NCBI GenBank assembly: GCA_964649825.1
Contig: CAZYQW010000108.1
Span: 1-64,000 of the forward strand
Direction of reading: 5' to 3'
DNA: 64,000 nt
Origin: CAZYQW01 sp964649825
GTDB lineage: Bacteria > Planctomycetota > B15-G4 > JADJEK01
Part shown: piece after piece, positions 34,704 to 44,007 of the stretch
Layout: each line of letters begins with the position of its first letter
Position numbering within the stretch: the first letter of the stretch is position 1
Notes under the pieces: model-generated
What the model was told of the DNA's origin: nothing
The model's database searches: none
Seen by the model: the letters and a program-made list of their open reading frames with translations, nothing else
Made by a program: the position numbers and the translations under genes

Positions 34704-37131
34704 GCGCCTCGAAGCGGAGCGCGTCGGCGCCGCCCACGACCGGCAGCACGACTCGGCTCGGTCGCACGTGGGAGTGGAACACCTGGTTCGTCGCGACGAC
34801 GGCGTCTCGCGCCGCGACCGGCGGCTCGAGCGTATTGAGGTTGCGGGCGTAGACGGGAAACTGGCTCGATGAGACCTGGAGATGCAGCCGCTCCCCCTGC
34901 GCGAGGCGGATGCTCGTCGCCCACGCGTCGATCACGACCTCGACGACGGTGCCGGGCGGGACGGGCTCGTCGCGACCCGTGCGGTAGCGGAGGCGTTGGA
35001 TCCCGCCCGCGATCTGGATCATCTCGCCGGACGGCGTCACGCGAAACAGCTCGACCGCGAAGTCGGTGTCCAGCGCGTCGGTCGCGACGAACAGACGCAC
35101 GGAGATCGGCCCCGTGATGGTCACCGTTCCGGCGAGAGGAGAGGAGCGGTAGTCCAGGACGTCGTCCCGGTCCGGCAGCGCGCTCTGATCGATGAGCGCG
35201 GAGCTCCCGATCATGTCGGCGAAGTCGACCTCGAGCGGGCGCGGATCGAGGGGGTCGTAGCGGTACGTGTCGGCGGAGCCGTCATCGGGCCGGGCGGTGC
35301 TGTCGAGCCTTCCGTCGCCGTCCCGGCGGTTCGCGCCGCCGCGGCTCGACAGGTAGACCGGGACCGAGGCGACGTCCGGCGGCGGCCACTCGCTCGTCCG
35401 CCGCCAGCGGTTCTCGCCAAGGGTGAACAGCATGACCGGGTCCTCCTCGTCGATGCCGTTCGGGATCCCTTTCAGGTAGCGGTCGAAGAAGCGCAGGCAG
35501 ACGGCGTCGAGATCGATGATCGCCTCGTCGCCGAGATCGTGGCGACCGAGCCTTCGGGACAGGTTCACGCCGTGCCCCCAGGGCCCCATCATGAGGTACT
35601 GGCCGTGGCGGGCCTCGGCGGTGCGCGAGCGGCGCCTCAGGGCCGCGAAGTTCAGCAGCGCGCCGGGCTGGTCGCCGTCGAACCAGCCTGAGACGTGGAG
35701 CGCGGGAACGTCGAACGCGTCGAACGAGGGGTGGAAGCGAATCGGGTCCCAATACGGGTGGTCGGGGCCGTGGCGGAACCACTCGTCGACGAACGCGTGG
35801 CTCGTCTCGAGCGCGTCGTCGACGTCGCCGATCGGCAGCACGGCGAGCGCCTCGTCCCAATCGAGCGGCGGGATCCCCGCGAGGATCCCGTCCTCGTCCA
35901 TCGCGTCCATCACCGCCGCCCACCAGCCGACGAGCAGCATCGGGACGCCGCCCTCGTACGGGAAGTTCTCGTCAGGGTCCGGCGGGCAGACGATCGGCAC
36001 CATCGCGCGAAGGTGGAGGTTTCCGCTCTTCGCCGCATACATCTGCGTCCAACCGACGTAGCTCGCCCCGATCATGCCGACCACGCCGTCCGACCACGGC
36101 TGCGCGGCGATCCAGTCGAGCGTGTCGGAGCCGTCTTCCTCCTCGCGGACGAGCGGTTCGAACGATCCCTCGCTCGCCCCGCGGCCGCGCACGTCCTGCA
36201 CGACCACCGCGTAGCCGCGCGGCACGAACACGGGCGACCGCACCGGACCCTCGGTGAGGCGGAAGTAGGGCGTCCGAACGAGGATCGTCGGGAAGCGGCC
36301 CGTGGCCTGCGGCCGGTAGACGTCGGTCGCGAGGTGCACGCCGTCTCGCATCGCGACCCGCTGGTTCTTCTCCTCGAGGATCCGGAATCGGGCCGGGGAG
36401 AGAGCCCGACGCCACGGACCGTCATCGATGCGCGTCGAACGGACGAGCGGGAGCGGCGCGTCGTCGAAGCCCCGTCGGGTCGCGAACAACCCCAGGAACG
36501 GCGCATCGACTCCGAGTAGATCTCCGTCCTTCGAGCAGAGCAGCCCGGCCTCGCCGCCTTCGAACTCGACCGTGAACCTCCGGATCGCCTCGACTCGAGC
36601 CTCTCGCTCGTGTCGGAACGACGCGGCGGCGATCAGCTCGACCGACGCTCCTTCGGGAGGGAGCGCGAGCGCAGCCGTGCATCGCTCCCCGACCGTGAAC
36701 GATTCCCGCATGAACCGATCGGTCAGCTCCCGCGCCAGGATCACGAACCCGTAGATCGCGCGGCGATCGAACGGGAAGGTGAAGCGGTCGCGCGGCAGCT
36801 CGATCGGCGCGCCGGCGAGGCTGGTCTCGAGCGTTCCGTCCGCCGCGGTGGCCGTGACCCAGGTGCCGCCTTCACGGGTCGAGGAGTCGACGCGCCACGA
36901 CCATCCGCCCGTCTCGGACCGCGACACCGTCCCTTCGTAGTTCCACCACGCCCCGCCGGCGTACGTCCGCCGTCCGGCGAAGGACCAGCCGGAAGCGGTC
37001 GCGACGATCGTCTCGTCGCCGATCACCTCGCCGCCGGCGCGAAGGTCGAACACGGCAGGAGGCTCCGCGCGGGCCGACGACGCCGCCATCAGAACCCCGA
37101 GCCACAGCGGGGCGATCCGAGTTCGATCCAT
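34690..37131 (-). CDS. Exported CocE/NonD-family hydrolase
   Basis: The 813-residue product has a signal peptide (APLWLGVLMAASSARAE). An N-terminal about 220-residue beta region is followed by a CocE/NonD alpha/beta hydrolase core (about 245-560) with RDGVHLATDVYRP, the nucleophile Ser357 in GMIGASYVGW, and MMGPWGHG. The C-terminal PepX_C-type jelly roll (about 570-810) includes GPISVRLFVATDALDTDF and RLHLQVSSSQFPVYARNLN. The family cleaves esters, amides or X-Pro peptides. ATG 37131 follows AGGAATCC. The substrate is not known. Confidence 0.85.
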   Translation of the reverse strand: MDRTRIAPLWLGVLMAASSARAEPPAVFDLRAGGEVIGDETIVATASGWSFAGRRTYAGGAWWNYEGTVSRSETGGWSWRVDSSTREGGTWVTATAADGTLETSLAGAPIELPRDRFTFPFDRRAIYGFVILARELTDRFMRESFTVGERCTAALALPPEGASVELIAAASFRHEREARVEAIRRFTVEFEGGEAGLLCSKDGDLLGVDAPFLGLFATRRGFDDAPLPLVRSTRIDDGPWRRALSPARFRILEEKNQRVAMRDGVHLATDVYRPQATGRFPTILVRTPYFRLTEGPVRSPVFVPRGYAVVVQDVRGRGASEGSFEPLVREEEDGSDTLDWIAAQPWSDGVVGMIGASYVGWTQMYAAKSGNLHLRAMVPIVCPPDPDENFPYEGGVPMLLVGWWAAVMDAMDEDGILAGIPPLDWDEALAVLPIGDVDDALETSHAFVDEWFRHGPDHPYWDPIRFHPSFDAFDVPALHVSGWFDGDQPGALLNFAALRRRSRTAEARHGQYLMMGPWGHGVNLSRRLGRHDLGDEAIIDLDAVCLRFFDRYLKGIPNGIDEEDPVMLFTLGENRWRRTSEWPPPDVASVPVYLSSRGGANRRDGDGRLDSTARPDDGSADTYRYDPLDPRPLEVDFADMIGSSALIDQSALPDRDDVLDYRSSPLAGTVTITGPISVRLFVATDALDTDFAVELFRVTPSGEMIQIAGGIQRLRYRTGRDEPVPPGTVVEVVIDAWATSIRLAQGERLHLQVSSSQFPVYARNLNTLEPPVAARDAVVATNQVFHSHVRPSRVVLPVVGGADALRFEALTGR

Positions 37132-37209
37132 TGGATTCCTCCGTTCGCGACAGCCGCACCTACGCGTTCCCTGACGTTCTATTCGTTCCCGCGGCCCGCG
37201 GCGCCCTCG

Positions 37210-39537
37210 TCATCGCCCGAGGTAGCCGAGCTCCTGGAGGTGCTGGAGGAGGGCCGGAGAGATGCCCGCGTCGGACGCGGCCATCGGGCTCGACTCCAAC
37301 CGCTCGACCTGCTCGGCCAGCCGCGAACGGAGGGCGTCGAGATCGAGGGGGCGTCTTTGGCCGACGTCGCGGGTCTCGAGCGGGTCCTCGATCACGTCGA
37401 AGAGCCGCGCGTCGTCGCCGTCGACGAGCAGCTTGAGCGTCGAGCCTCGCAGCGTCCGGAGCACGCGCCCCGCGCGGTCGCCGCGGGCCAGCGCGGGGCG
37501 TCGATCCAGCGGCGCGCCTCCCAACGCGCGAGAGACGGAGCGGCCGTCGACGAGCCCGGCCCGTCCGTCGAGATGAAGGAGATCGCGAACCGTCGGGGCG
37601 ACGTCGGCGATCGACACGACGTCGGGCACCCGGATTCCGTCGGATCGCTCCGGCGTGCGGATCACGAGAGGGACGCGGATCAGCTCCTCGTAGAGGGACC
37701 GCTCGTGGCCGAACTCGCCGCGGTCGAACAGTTCCTCGCCGTGATCCGACGTGACGATCAGGATGGTGTTCTCGAGGCGGTTCGCCGCCGCGAGCGCGTC
37801 GAGCACGTCCTCGACCAACGTATCGGCGACGTGCACCGAGACGTCGTAGAGGTCGCGCAGGCGAGCCCGGAGCGCCTCGCGCTCGTCGTCGGGGAGAGCG
37901 TCGAAGTCGAACGTGGCCGACGTCGCGCCGAGCTCGTCGAACACGTCGGCGATCCCGCCGGGTCGGACGCCGAAGCGCTCGAACGTCGAGAGCGGCGCTC
38001 GATACTCGTGCGCCGCGTACGTGTGGATGAAGAAGAAGCGAGGGTGACGGCGCGGCGCTCGCAACGCGTCGACCAGGCCGCGTCGGGCCGCGATCGATCG
38101 GCGCGCCGAGCGGATCATCGACGCGCGCAGCGGCTCCTTGCGCGTGCTCGCCCAGTCCTCGGCCGGTCCGGCCGGGTCGGTCGCCGCGTAGCACTCGAAC
38201 CCTCGAGCGAACCCGAACTCGGCGTCGACGTACCCGCCGCCCGTGAACGCGCGCGTGCGGTACCCGGCCGCACGCAGCTCCTCGGGGAGCCAGGGCAGTC
38301 CCGGGTGAACTCGGCTGGTCTTTCGATGAGTCCCGTGGCGATCGGGCAGGACGCCGGAGAGCATCGTGGCGTGCGACGGGAGCGTCCATGGCGCCGGCGC
38401 GATGGCGTGTTCGAAGACGACCGCGTCGCGCGCGAGGCGGGTGAGGGCCGGGCTCGTCTCACGCGCGGCGCCGTACGTGGAGAGCCGGTCTGCGCGGACG
38501 GTATCGAGCGAGACCAGGATCACGTCCGGGCGCGGATCGTTCGATTCGCCCTCGATCGTGGGCGAGCCGATCACGACGAGCGGCGGATCCGTGGCGGCGC
38601 CCACCGTCGCCGCCGTGATGAGGATCTCCGCGTCCAACCCGGCGAGCTCGCCGAGGTCATGGGAGAGCGGAACGAAGACGCCGCCCCGCGGCAGTTCGAG
38701 CTCGACCCGTTCGCGCCGGCCGCGCGCGCTGACCTCGACGGCGATCGTGACCGGGACGTCGTCGCCGAAGAGCCGTGCTCCGTGCAGCTCGAGGCGAGGC
38801 GCAAGCCGCGGGATCGTGACATCGATCGCGATCGATCCCGGCGCGCCGATGACGAACGACTCGCGGGTCTCGTCGTCGACCTTGACCTCCCGCAGGAACG
38901 GCGAACCCGCGATCGGCCGCGCCCGCCGGATCCATCCGTCACGCTCGGCGAGGCGAACGACCCGGATGCTCGTCGCTCGGCCGCGTTCGTCGTCGGGGGC
39001 GAGCACCGCGATTTCTCCCGCCCGCGCGTCCAGCTCGACCACCGCCCGCCGCGTGATCGTGTGGTCGCCGCCTCCGTCGCCGGCGGCCGCCAGCCGGCGC
39101 GCGAACGCGACGCGCGCCGCCACGCGGCCCTCGAGCGTCTCTCCGTCGCGCGGGGCGAGGAGCGGGACGACGACGACGGGCGGCGCCTCTCCCGCCGCTT
39201 CCGCGGTTCGGGACTCGACGATCAGGACGGGCCGGCCCGTGATCGAGGTCGTGGCGACGCGCGCGCGCGCGGCCCCGCCGACGAGCGCTCGGACGGCCGC
39301 GTCATCGAGATCGGTCGCCGCGGCGTCGGCGAAGGGCTGCTCGAGGATCACGTCCGCGTCGTCTCCGTGGCCGTTCGGCCGGACGGAAACGTCGATCGAC
39401 GACGTGACGCGCGCGCTCGCGCCGAGGTCGACCAGCCGCAACAGCGACGGCGGGTCGGGGCGGCGGGAGCCGCACGCGGCGAGCGTGATCGCGACGACGA
39501 CGGCGAACGCCGCGACGAGCGGCGCGCGGGCCGTCAT
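37210..39537 (-). CDS. Sulfatase-like lipoprotein with threonine at the nucleophile position
   Basis: The 775-residue product has a lipobox ending at Cys22 (ITLAAC). An N-terminal about 310-residue region of unknown beta-type sequence is followed by a sulfatase/alkaline-phosphatase fold: ILVSLDTVRADRLSTYG, WTLPSHATMLSG, and SDHGEELFDRGEFGH. Where classical sulfatases have C/S-x-P-x-R, this protein has Thr-Leu-Pro-Ser-His, so it cannot form formylglycine there. It is more likely a threonine-type phosphodiester or phosphotransferase enzyme, or a divergent hydrolase. ATG 39537 overlaps the upstream stop in ATGA and follows GGAGGAG. Confidence 0.82.
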   Translation of the reverse strand: MTARAPLVAAFAVVVAITLAACGSRRPDPPSLLRLVDLGASARVTSSIDVSVRPNGHGDDADVILEQPFADAAATDLDDAAVRALVGGAARARVATTSITGRPVLIVESRTAEAAGEAPPVVVVPLLAPRDGETLEGRVAARVAFARRLAAAGDGGGDHTITRRAVVELDARAGEIAVLAPDDERGRATSIRVVRLAERDGWIRRARPIAGSPFLREVKVDDETRESFVIGAPGSIAIDVTIPRLAPRLELHGARLFGDDVPVTIAVEVSARGRRERVELELPRGGVFVPLSHDLGELAGLDAEILITAATVGAATDPPLVVIGSPTIEGESNDPRPDVILVSLDTVRADRLSTYGAARETSPALTRLARDAVVFEHAIAPAPWTLPSHATMLSGVLPDRHGTHRKTSRVHPGLPWLPEELRAAGYRTRAFTGGGYVDAEFGFARGFECYAATDPAGPAEDWASTRKEPLRASMIRSARRSIAARRGLVDALRAPRRHPRFFFIHTYAAHEYRAPLSTFERFGVRPGGIADVFDELGATSATFDFDALPDDEREALRARLRDLYDVSVHVADTLVEDVLDALAAANRLENTILIVTSDHGEELFDRGEFGHERSLYEELIRVPLVIRTPERSDGIRVPDVVSIADVAPTVRDLLHLDGRAGLVDGRSVSRALGGAPLDRRPALARGDRAGRVLRTLRGSTLKLLVDGDDARLFDVIEDPLETRDVGQRRPLDLDALRSRLAEQVERLESSPMAASDAGISPALLQHLQELGYLGR

Positions 39538-41147
39538 CGTTGCTCCTCCGCGATCACGTCGCCGGCGACCTTCAAGCCCTCGGCGCGCGCGAACTCGAGC
39601 CGCGTGATCGCGAGCCGCGGCTCGGGCCAGCTCGTGTAGTACGCGAAGTTGCGGTCGCGCGGCCCGAAGGCGGCGATCACCGCGTCGGGCACGTTCGACG
39701 CCATCTTGCGCAGGTTCTGCGTCTCCTCCGGGTAGAAGGCGACCGCCCCGGCGCCGTCCTCGACCCGAGCCAACGCGTTCGCGCGCGGCGCGAGCGACGC
39801 CGCGTTCCACTCCTGCAAGACCCGCGGCGACAACACGACGCGCTCGTTGGGGTGATCGGCGAGCCATCGGTCGAGCTCGCGGACGTAGGACGCGCGGTCC
39901 CGGTTCTCGACCGACCAGGACGCGCGAGCCACGTCGATCATCGCCACGAGCGGAAGCGCGGCGAGCCCGGCCGCGACGGCGAGCCGCGCCGGACGCGGAC
40001 CGATCGCCGAGACCGCCGCGGCCGCGCCCCGCGCGGCCAGCAGCGCGAGGAACGGGACGAGCAGCATGTAGTTGCGGACGAACAGCACGATCTGGCCTCC
40101 GCACATGTACGGCACGTAGAGGAGCGGGACGAGCACGATGAGCCGGAGCGCAGCGCCTCGCTCGCGCAGGAGCGCGACGAGGCCGGCCGCGGCAAGGACG
40201 ATGATCGCCCAGGAGACCGGCCGGACCCCGGACGCGAGGTCGTTCCAAACGTACGCGAGGGCGAGTCGTACGTGATCGGTGCGGTCGACGATCGTGTATC
40301 CGTAGTGACCGAGCTCGCGGTAGTGCCGGATCTCGAAGCGCAGGTCGAAGAGGAACGACAGCGGGTTCAGGATCGTACCCGGTGTGGAGGCGAGGTAGGT
40401 CGCCGCGAACGTGACGAGCGCGCCGGCGACGACGCCGAGAACGGCGCGTCCGTGCGCGCGGGCATGGAGCACCGCGGCGGCGAGGACGGGGACGAGGAGG
40501 ATGCCGCCCGTGTACTTCGTGCCGCACGCGAGTCCGGCCGCTACCGCGGCGAAGCCGAGCGCCCACGGCGAACGAGTTCGGTGCCATGCGACCAGCGCGA
40601 GCACGGTGAGGCCCGTGAACTGCGTGAGGATCACGTCCGGCGCGATCCAGCGCGCGTGATACGAGAGCTCGAACGATCCGGCGACGACCGCGGCGGCGAA
40701 GAGCGCCTCGAACCAACGCCGCCGCCAGAGCAGCACGCTCAAGTAGACCCAGAGCATCGTGAGGCTGCCGGCGGCGAGGAAGATCCGCCGTACGCGCCGC
40801 GAGAACTCGGGCGTCTCGGTCGCCTCGGCGAGGCGCCCGGCGAGGACCGGGTAGTCGCGCGGCGCATCGACATCCGTCGAGCCGAGCTCGGGGACGAGCG
40901 CCGCGATCGAGAGCCAGAACGTCACCGACGGGTAGTTGTACCAGTGGGGGAGCAGCGTCTCCGTCGCGATCGCGGCGCGGACGTTCTGCATCATCTGCGG
41001 CTCGTCCCAGTGGCCGCCGAAGTCGATTCCGGCGCCGACGACGACGTTGTAGATCACGATCAGCACGAGCACCGGCGCCACGCGAACCAGCGCGCGGCCG
41101 GGGGCCCATCGCCGGCGCGGCTCCCGATCGTTCACCCGATCGTTCAC
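39534..41147 (-). CDS. GT39-like membrane glycosyltransferase
   Basis: The 537-residue product has about ten transmembrane segments, the first being VLVLIVIYNVVVGAG. An early loop acidic motif, GGHWDEPQMM, fits the Asp/Glu catalytic loop of dolichyl-phosphate-mannose-type (GT39/ArnT-like) transferases. Its C-terminal about 100 residues form a soluble domain. It should transfer a sugar from a lipid-linked donor at the outer face of the membrane. The start is GTG 41147 or GTG 41135, inside a 12-bp tandem repeat, with no clear ribosome site. It is followed, with ATGA overlap, by the sulfatase-like gene. Confidence 0.78.
   Translation of the reverse strand: MNDRVNDREPRRRWAPGRALVRVAPVLVLIVIYNVVVGAGIDFGGHWDEPQMMQNVRAAIATETLLPHWYNYPSVTFWLSIAALVPELGSTDVDAPRDYPVLAGRLAEATETPEFSRRVRRIFLAAGSLTMLWVYLSVLLWRRRWFEALFAAAVVAGSFELSYHARWIAPDVILTQFTGLTVLALVAWHRTRSPWALGFAAVAAGLACGTKYTGGILLVPVLAAAVLHARAHGRAVLGVVAGALVTFAATYLASTPGTILNPLSFLFDLRFEIRHYRELGHYGYTIVDRTDHVRLALAYVWNDLASGVRPVSWAIIVLAAAGLVALLRERGAALRLIVLVPLLYVPYMCGGQIVLFVRNYMLLVPFLALLAARGAAAAVSAIGPRPARLAVAAGLAALPLVAMIDVARASWSVENRDRASYVRELDRWLADHPNERVVLSPRVLQEWNAASLAPRANALARVEDGAGAVAFYPEETQNLRKMASNVPDAVIAAFGPRDRNFAYYTSWPEPRLAITRLEFARAEGLKVAGDVIAEEQR
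41124..41147. repeat. 12-bp tandem repeat at a gene start
   Basis: Two exact copies of ccgatcgttcac (minus strand GTGAACGATCGG) at 41124-41135 and 41136-41147. Each copy carries an in-frame GTG, so the repeat duplicates the possible start codon of the membrane glycosyltransferase. Confidence 0.85.
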
Positions 41148-41155
41148 ATGATCGA

Positions 41156-42898
41156 TCAATGGAAGGCGACGACGTCGACGTCGAGGCGGGGCGAGATCTC
41201 GTCGACGAGCGTCGCCGAACCGGGGAGCGTCACGAACTGGGCGTGGAGCCGGGCGCCGATCAACGCGACGTCGTTCGGGATCAGAGCGCAGGTCGAGAAC
41301 GAGCCCGACGGCCCGAGCTGGGACGGAAACGCGACGAACGGTTTCGCGAGGTCCAGGAGGAGGTAGCGGTCGTCGTTCGGATCGATGGTCGCGATCGGGA
41401 ACACCCCCGCGTCGAAGCCGAGGAGCAGCACGAACGGCTGATGCGGCGTCGAGGCGGCGAGCTTCAAGTCGACGAACGTGCCGATCGCCGCGCTGGCTGG
41501 ACCGGCCAGCGTCGCCGCGTAGCCGTCGAACCGGACCTCCACGTCGGACGCGCCGTCCGGCGGTTTCAAGGTCAGCTCCTTCGCTCCGGCGTCGTGGACG
41601 TAGTCCACGAAGAGGTCGTCGCCGAGCAGCACGTAGGTCGGGGGCGCCGTCACGCCGGCGATCACGACGTCGAGCCCGGCCGGGTCGTTCGACTCGACGA
41701 ACAGCGTGAAGTGCGAGTTCGGATCGAACGACCCGGCGGGTGGAGTCAATCGGAGCCGTTCGACGTTCGAGACGTCGAGCAGCTCGAGGCCGTTCTCCGG
41801 GTCCGCGACTCGCGCGTGCAGCGACGAGAACGTCCCCCCGACGCGCTGGTCCACGTCGGCCCAGTAGAAGCGATCGTCGCGATCCGCGTTCACCTGGAAG
41901 GACGGCGGTTCCCGCACGACGGTGAACGCCTGGCACCAATCGAGCGTCGCCTTCGCGTCGACGAGGCTCCAGTCGTGGGGATCGACGAGGCCGGTGAACG
42001 TGGTCGTCGTGATGTTCGCCCCGAGGGAGCTCAGATGCGCGGCGAACGTCTGGTTCTGAGCCACGAGGTACTGGAGCGGGTCGTCGGTCGAGTAGACGTG
42101 GTAGATCGGCACGTTCACCAGGTTGCGCATCTGCGACGACTTCGCGTCCGCCGTGATGCCAGCCAGCGTGTCGACGGTCTCGGACCGCAGGTAGTTCCAG
42201 AGGAACGGCGGCACCGGCGGACCTTCGAAGAGCGCCGGATGCTCCATCAGCATGGAGGCGAGGCTGCTCGGATCCTGATGGTACGTGCCGACGAGGTCGT
42301 ACGCCCCGGCGTTGGTGACGAGGGCCGCGAACATCGGTCGCTCGGGATTCAGGTTCCGCGCGGCCAGGGTGGCCGCGGCGCCGCCTCCGGCGGACCAGCC
42401 GAACGCGTAGATCCGATTCTCGTCCACCGTGTAGTTCTCGGTCATGTAGCGGACGGCGGCGGCGACGTTCTGCTGCGGCTTCGGCGCGCCGAACCCCTTG
42501 TCGTCGACGCCCGTGACCGACACCATCAGCCAACCGCGCAGATTCGCTTCGTCCGGAATCGCGGACATTCCCTCGTAGATGGCGCCGGCCGAGATCGCCC
42601 ATCCGTTCCAGAGCACGATGAGCGGCACGTCGGGCCCGTTCGCGACGTAGCCGCACGGAGTCATGATCTTGATCCGCTCGGAGTACCCGGTGCCGGTGTA
42701 GGACGGCGGCAGGTCGAGCTGGGTGAGCGTGTAGTCGCAGACGCCGATCGCCTGCGTCGACGGCGGGCGGGGCGCGTGGGCCCGGCGCGCGAGCGCGCGC
42801 CGATACGCGGCCGGGTCTTCCACCGTGATGCTCGACTGGGCGGGCGCGGTGCCGGACAGCGCCGTCGCGAGCCCGAAAGCGAGGAAGGGGATTCTCAT
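41156..42898 (-). CDS. Secreted esterase / PHB-depolymerase-like protein
   Basis: The 580-residue product has a signal peptide (FLAFGLATALSGTAPAQ). An alpha/beta hydrolase domain (about 45-320) has a nucleophile in GWSAGGG, an acid residue likely in the STDDPLQY region and His in VDPHDWS. A C-terminal beta domain of about 250 residues with repeated acidic turns follows. It resembles extracellular esterases and poly-hydroxyalkanoate depolymerases. ATG 42898 lies after a weak ribosome site. The gene is followed by the membrane glycosyltransferase with an 8-bp gap. Confidence 0.78.
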   Translation of the reverse strand: MRIPFLAFGLATALSGTAPAQSSITVEDPAAYRRALARRAHAPRPPSTQAIGVCDYTLTQLDLPPSYTGTGYSERIKIMTPCGYVANGPDVPLIVLWNGWAISAGAIYEGMSAIPDEANLRGWLMVSVTGVDDKGFGAPKPQQNVAAAVRYMTENYTVDENRIYAFGWSAGGGAAATLAARNLNPERPMFAALVTNAGAYDLVGTYHQDPSSLASMLMEHPALFEGPPVPPFLWNYLRSETVDTLAGITADAKSSQMRNLVNVPIYHVYSTDDPLQYLVAQNQTFAAHLSSLGANITTTTFTGLVDPHDWSLVDAKATLDWCQAFTVVREPPSFQVNADRDDRFYWADVDQRVGGTFSSLHARVADPENGLELLDVSNVERLRLTPPAGSFDPNSHFTLFVESNDPAGLDVVIAGVTAPPTYVLLGDDLFVDYVHDAGAKELTLKPPDGASDVEVRFDGYAATLAGPASAAIGTFVDLKLAASTPHQPFVLLLGFDAGVFPIATIDPNDDRYLLLDLAKPFVAFPSQLGPSGSFSTCALIPNDVALIGARLHAQFVTLPGSATLVDEISPRLDVDVVAFH

Positions 42899-43012
42899 GC
42901 CGAGAAGGTTATCACGCGGCACGGGGGGCGGCAATCAGCGGCAGGAGCGGGCTTTAGGTCGGTCACGCGGGTCTCGCCTCCGCCCGCAGGGTCGAAGCGG
43001 CCGCGAGCGCGC

Positions 43013-43900
43013 TCATGGGAACGACGACTTCAGCCGCACCACGCGGCGCGCTCCGACCTTCGCGATGAACGCGGCGAGCTCCGAGGTGCTCGAGTGCTCG
43101 GAGTACGGCACGTAGTGGAACGCGTCGCCGCGGCCGCGGCCGCGCTTCCAGCCGGTCGGCACGATCACGAGGCGCGCCTCGCCGGGTGAGCGACCGGGCA
43201 AGTGGTGCCAGCGGCGCAGGGAACCCATCGGGATCCCGTGGACGCGGGTGTGGCGTCGAGAGCGCGTGACGCACGCGCCGAGGCCGAGCAGTTGATAGAT
43301 GCGCCGGTAGCGGCTGGGCATGTAGACGGGCACGCCGAGCCGTTCGTGGATGGCGGCGACGACGCGGTTCTTGCCGATCAGGTAGACGCCGAGATCGACG
43401 ACGTGGTGCGGATGGGACTCGATCAGCTCGACGACGCGATCGATCGCGGCCTCCTGCGTCGGGTGTTCGTGCGCGGCCTCGCCCGCTTCGCCCGATTCGT
43501 AGGTCGCGTCGACGAACAGCGTGTCGATGGCGTCGAAGAGCTCGGGATGTCGGTCGTGCGCCGGCGCGTAGCGGAAGTCACCGGTGTGGAGGTGACGACG
43601 TCCCGCCACGTCGAACCGCAGCATGATCGCGCCTGGACAGTGGTTCGCCTCGAACGCCGAGACGGTCGTTCCGCCCGCGAGCTCGCGGCGTTCGCCGGGA
43701 TCGATGCGGCGGATCGCCGAGATCGGCACCCCGTGCAGCGCGGTGAGGAGCTTGGCCGTCAACGACGAGCAGAGGATCGGACGCGAGTCGCCCGGTCGAA
43801 GGCCCTGCCGGTGGTCGGCGTGGTAGTGGGTCAGGACGTGGAGCGACGCGTCCTCTTGGCGGAAGTCGTCGACTTCGATTCGGGTATCGGGGATGCGCAC
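43013..43900 (-). CDS. SNM1/Artemis-like metallo-beta-lactamase nuclease
   Basis: The 295-residue product has the metallo-beta-lactamase motif as THYHADHRQGL (His25, His27, Asp29, His30). Further metal or beta-CASP motifs include EANHCPGAIM, HTGDFRYAP, VDATYE, GKNRVVAAIHERL and the C-terminal YSEHSSTSEL. This order matches the SNM1/DCLRE1/Artemis branch of DNA-processing nucleases, better known from eukaryotic crosslink repair and V(D)J recombination. It should be a cytoplasmic 5' exonuclease acting in DNA repair. It starts at GTG 43900 and is divergent from the next gene. Confidence 0.82.
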   Translation of the reverse strand: MRIPDTRIEVDDFRQEDASLHVLTHYHADHRQGLRPGDSRPILCSSLTAKLLTALHGVPISAIRRIDPGERRELAGGTTVSAFEANHCPGAIMLRFDVAGRRHLHTGDFRYAPAHDRHPELFDAIDTLFVDATYESGEAGEAAHEHPTQEAAIDRVVELIESHPHHVVDLGVYLIGKNRVVAAIHERLGVPVYMPSRYRRIYQLLGLGACVTRSRRHTRVHGIPMGSLRRWHHLPGRSPGEARLVIVPTGWKRGRGRGDAFHYVPYSEHSSTSELAAFIAKVGARRVVRLKSSFP

Positions 43901-44007
43901 GAGGCACGAGTCTATCGGCGTTCGACACGAGGCGGCCGGCGCGGGTCATGTTTCCGCTGGGGGCGTCCGGTAGGATCACCGGACGTCCTGGTCGGGGAGT
44001 CCTCGAG

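Noticed and set aside
37160..38389. Minus-strand frame overlapping the sulfatase-like gene in another phase
   Set aside because: Arg-rich shadow of the sulfatase-like coding frame.
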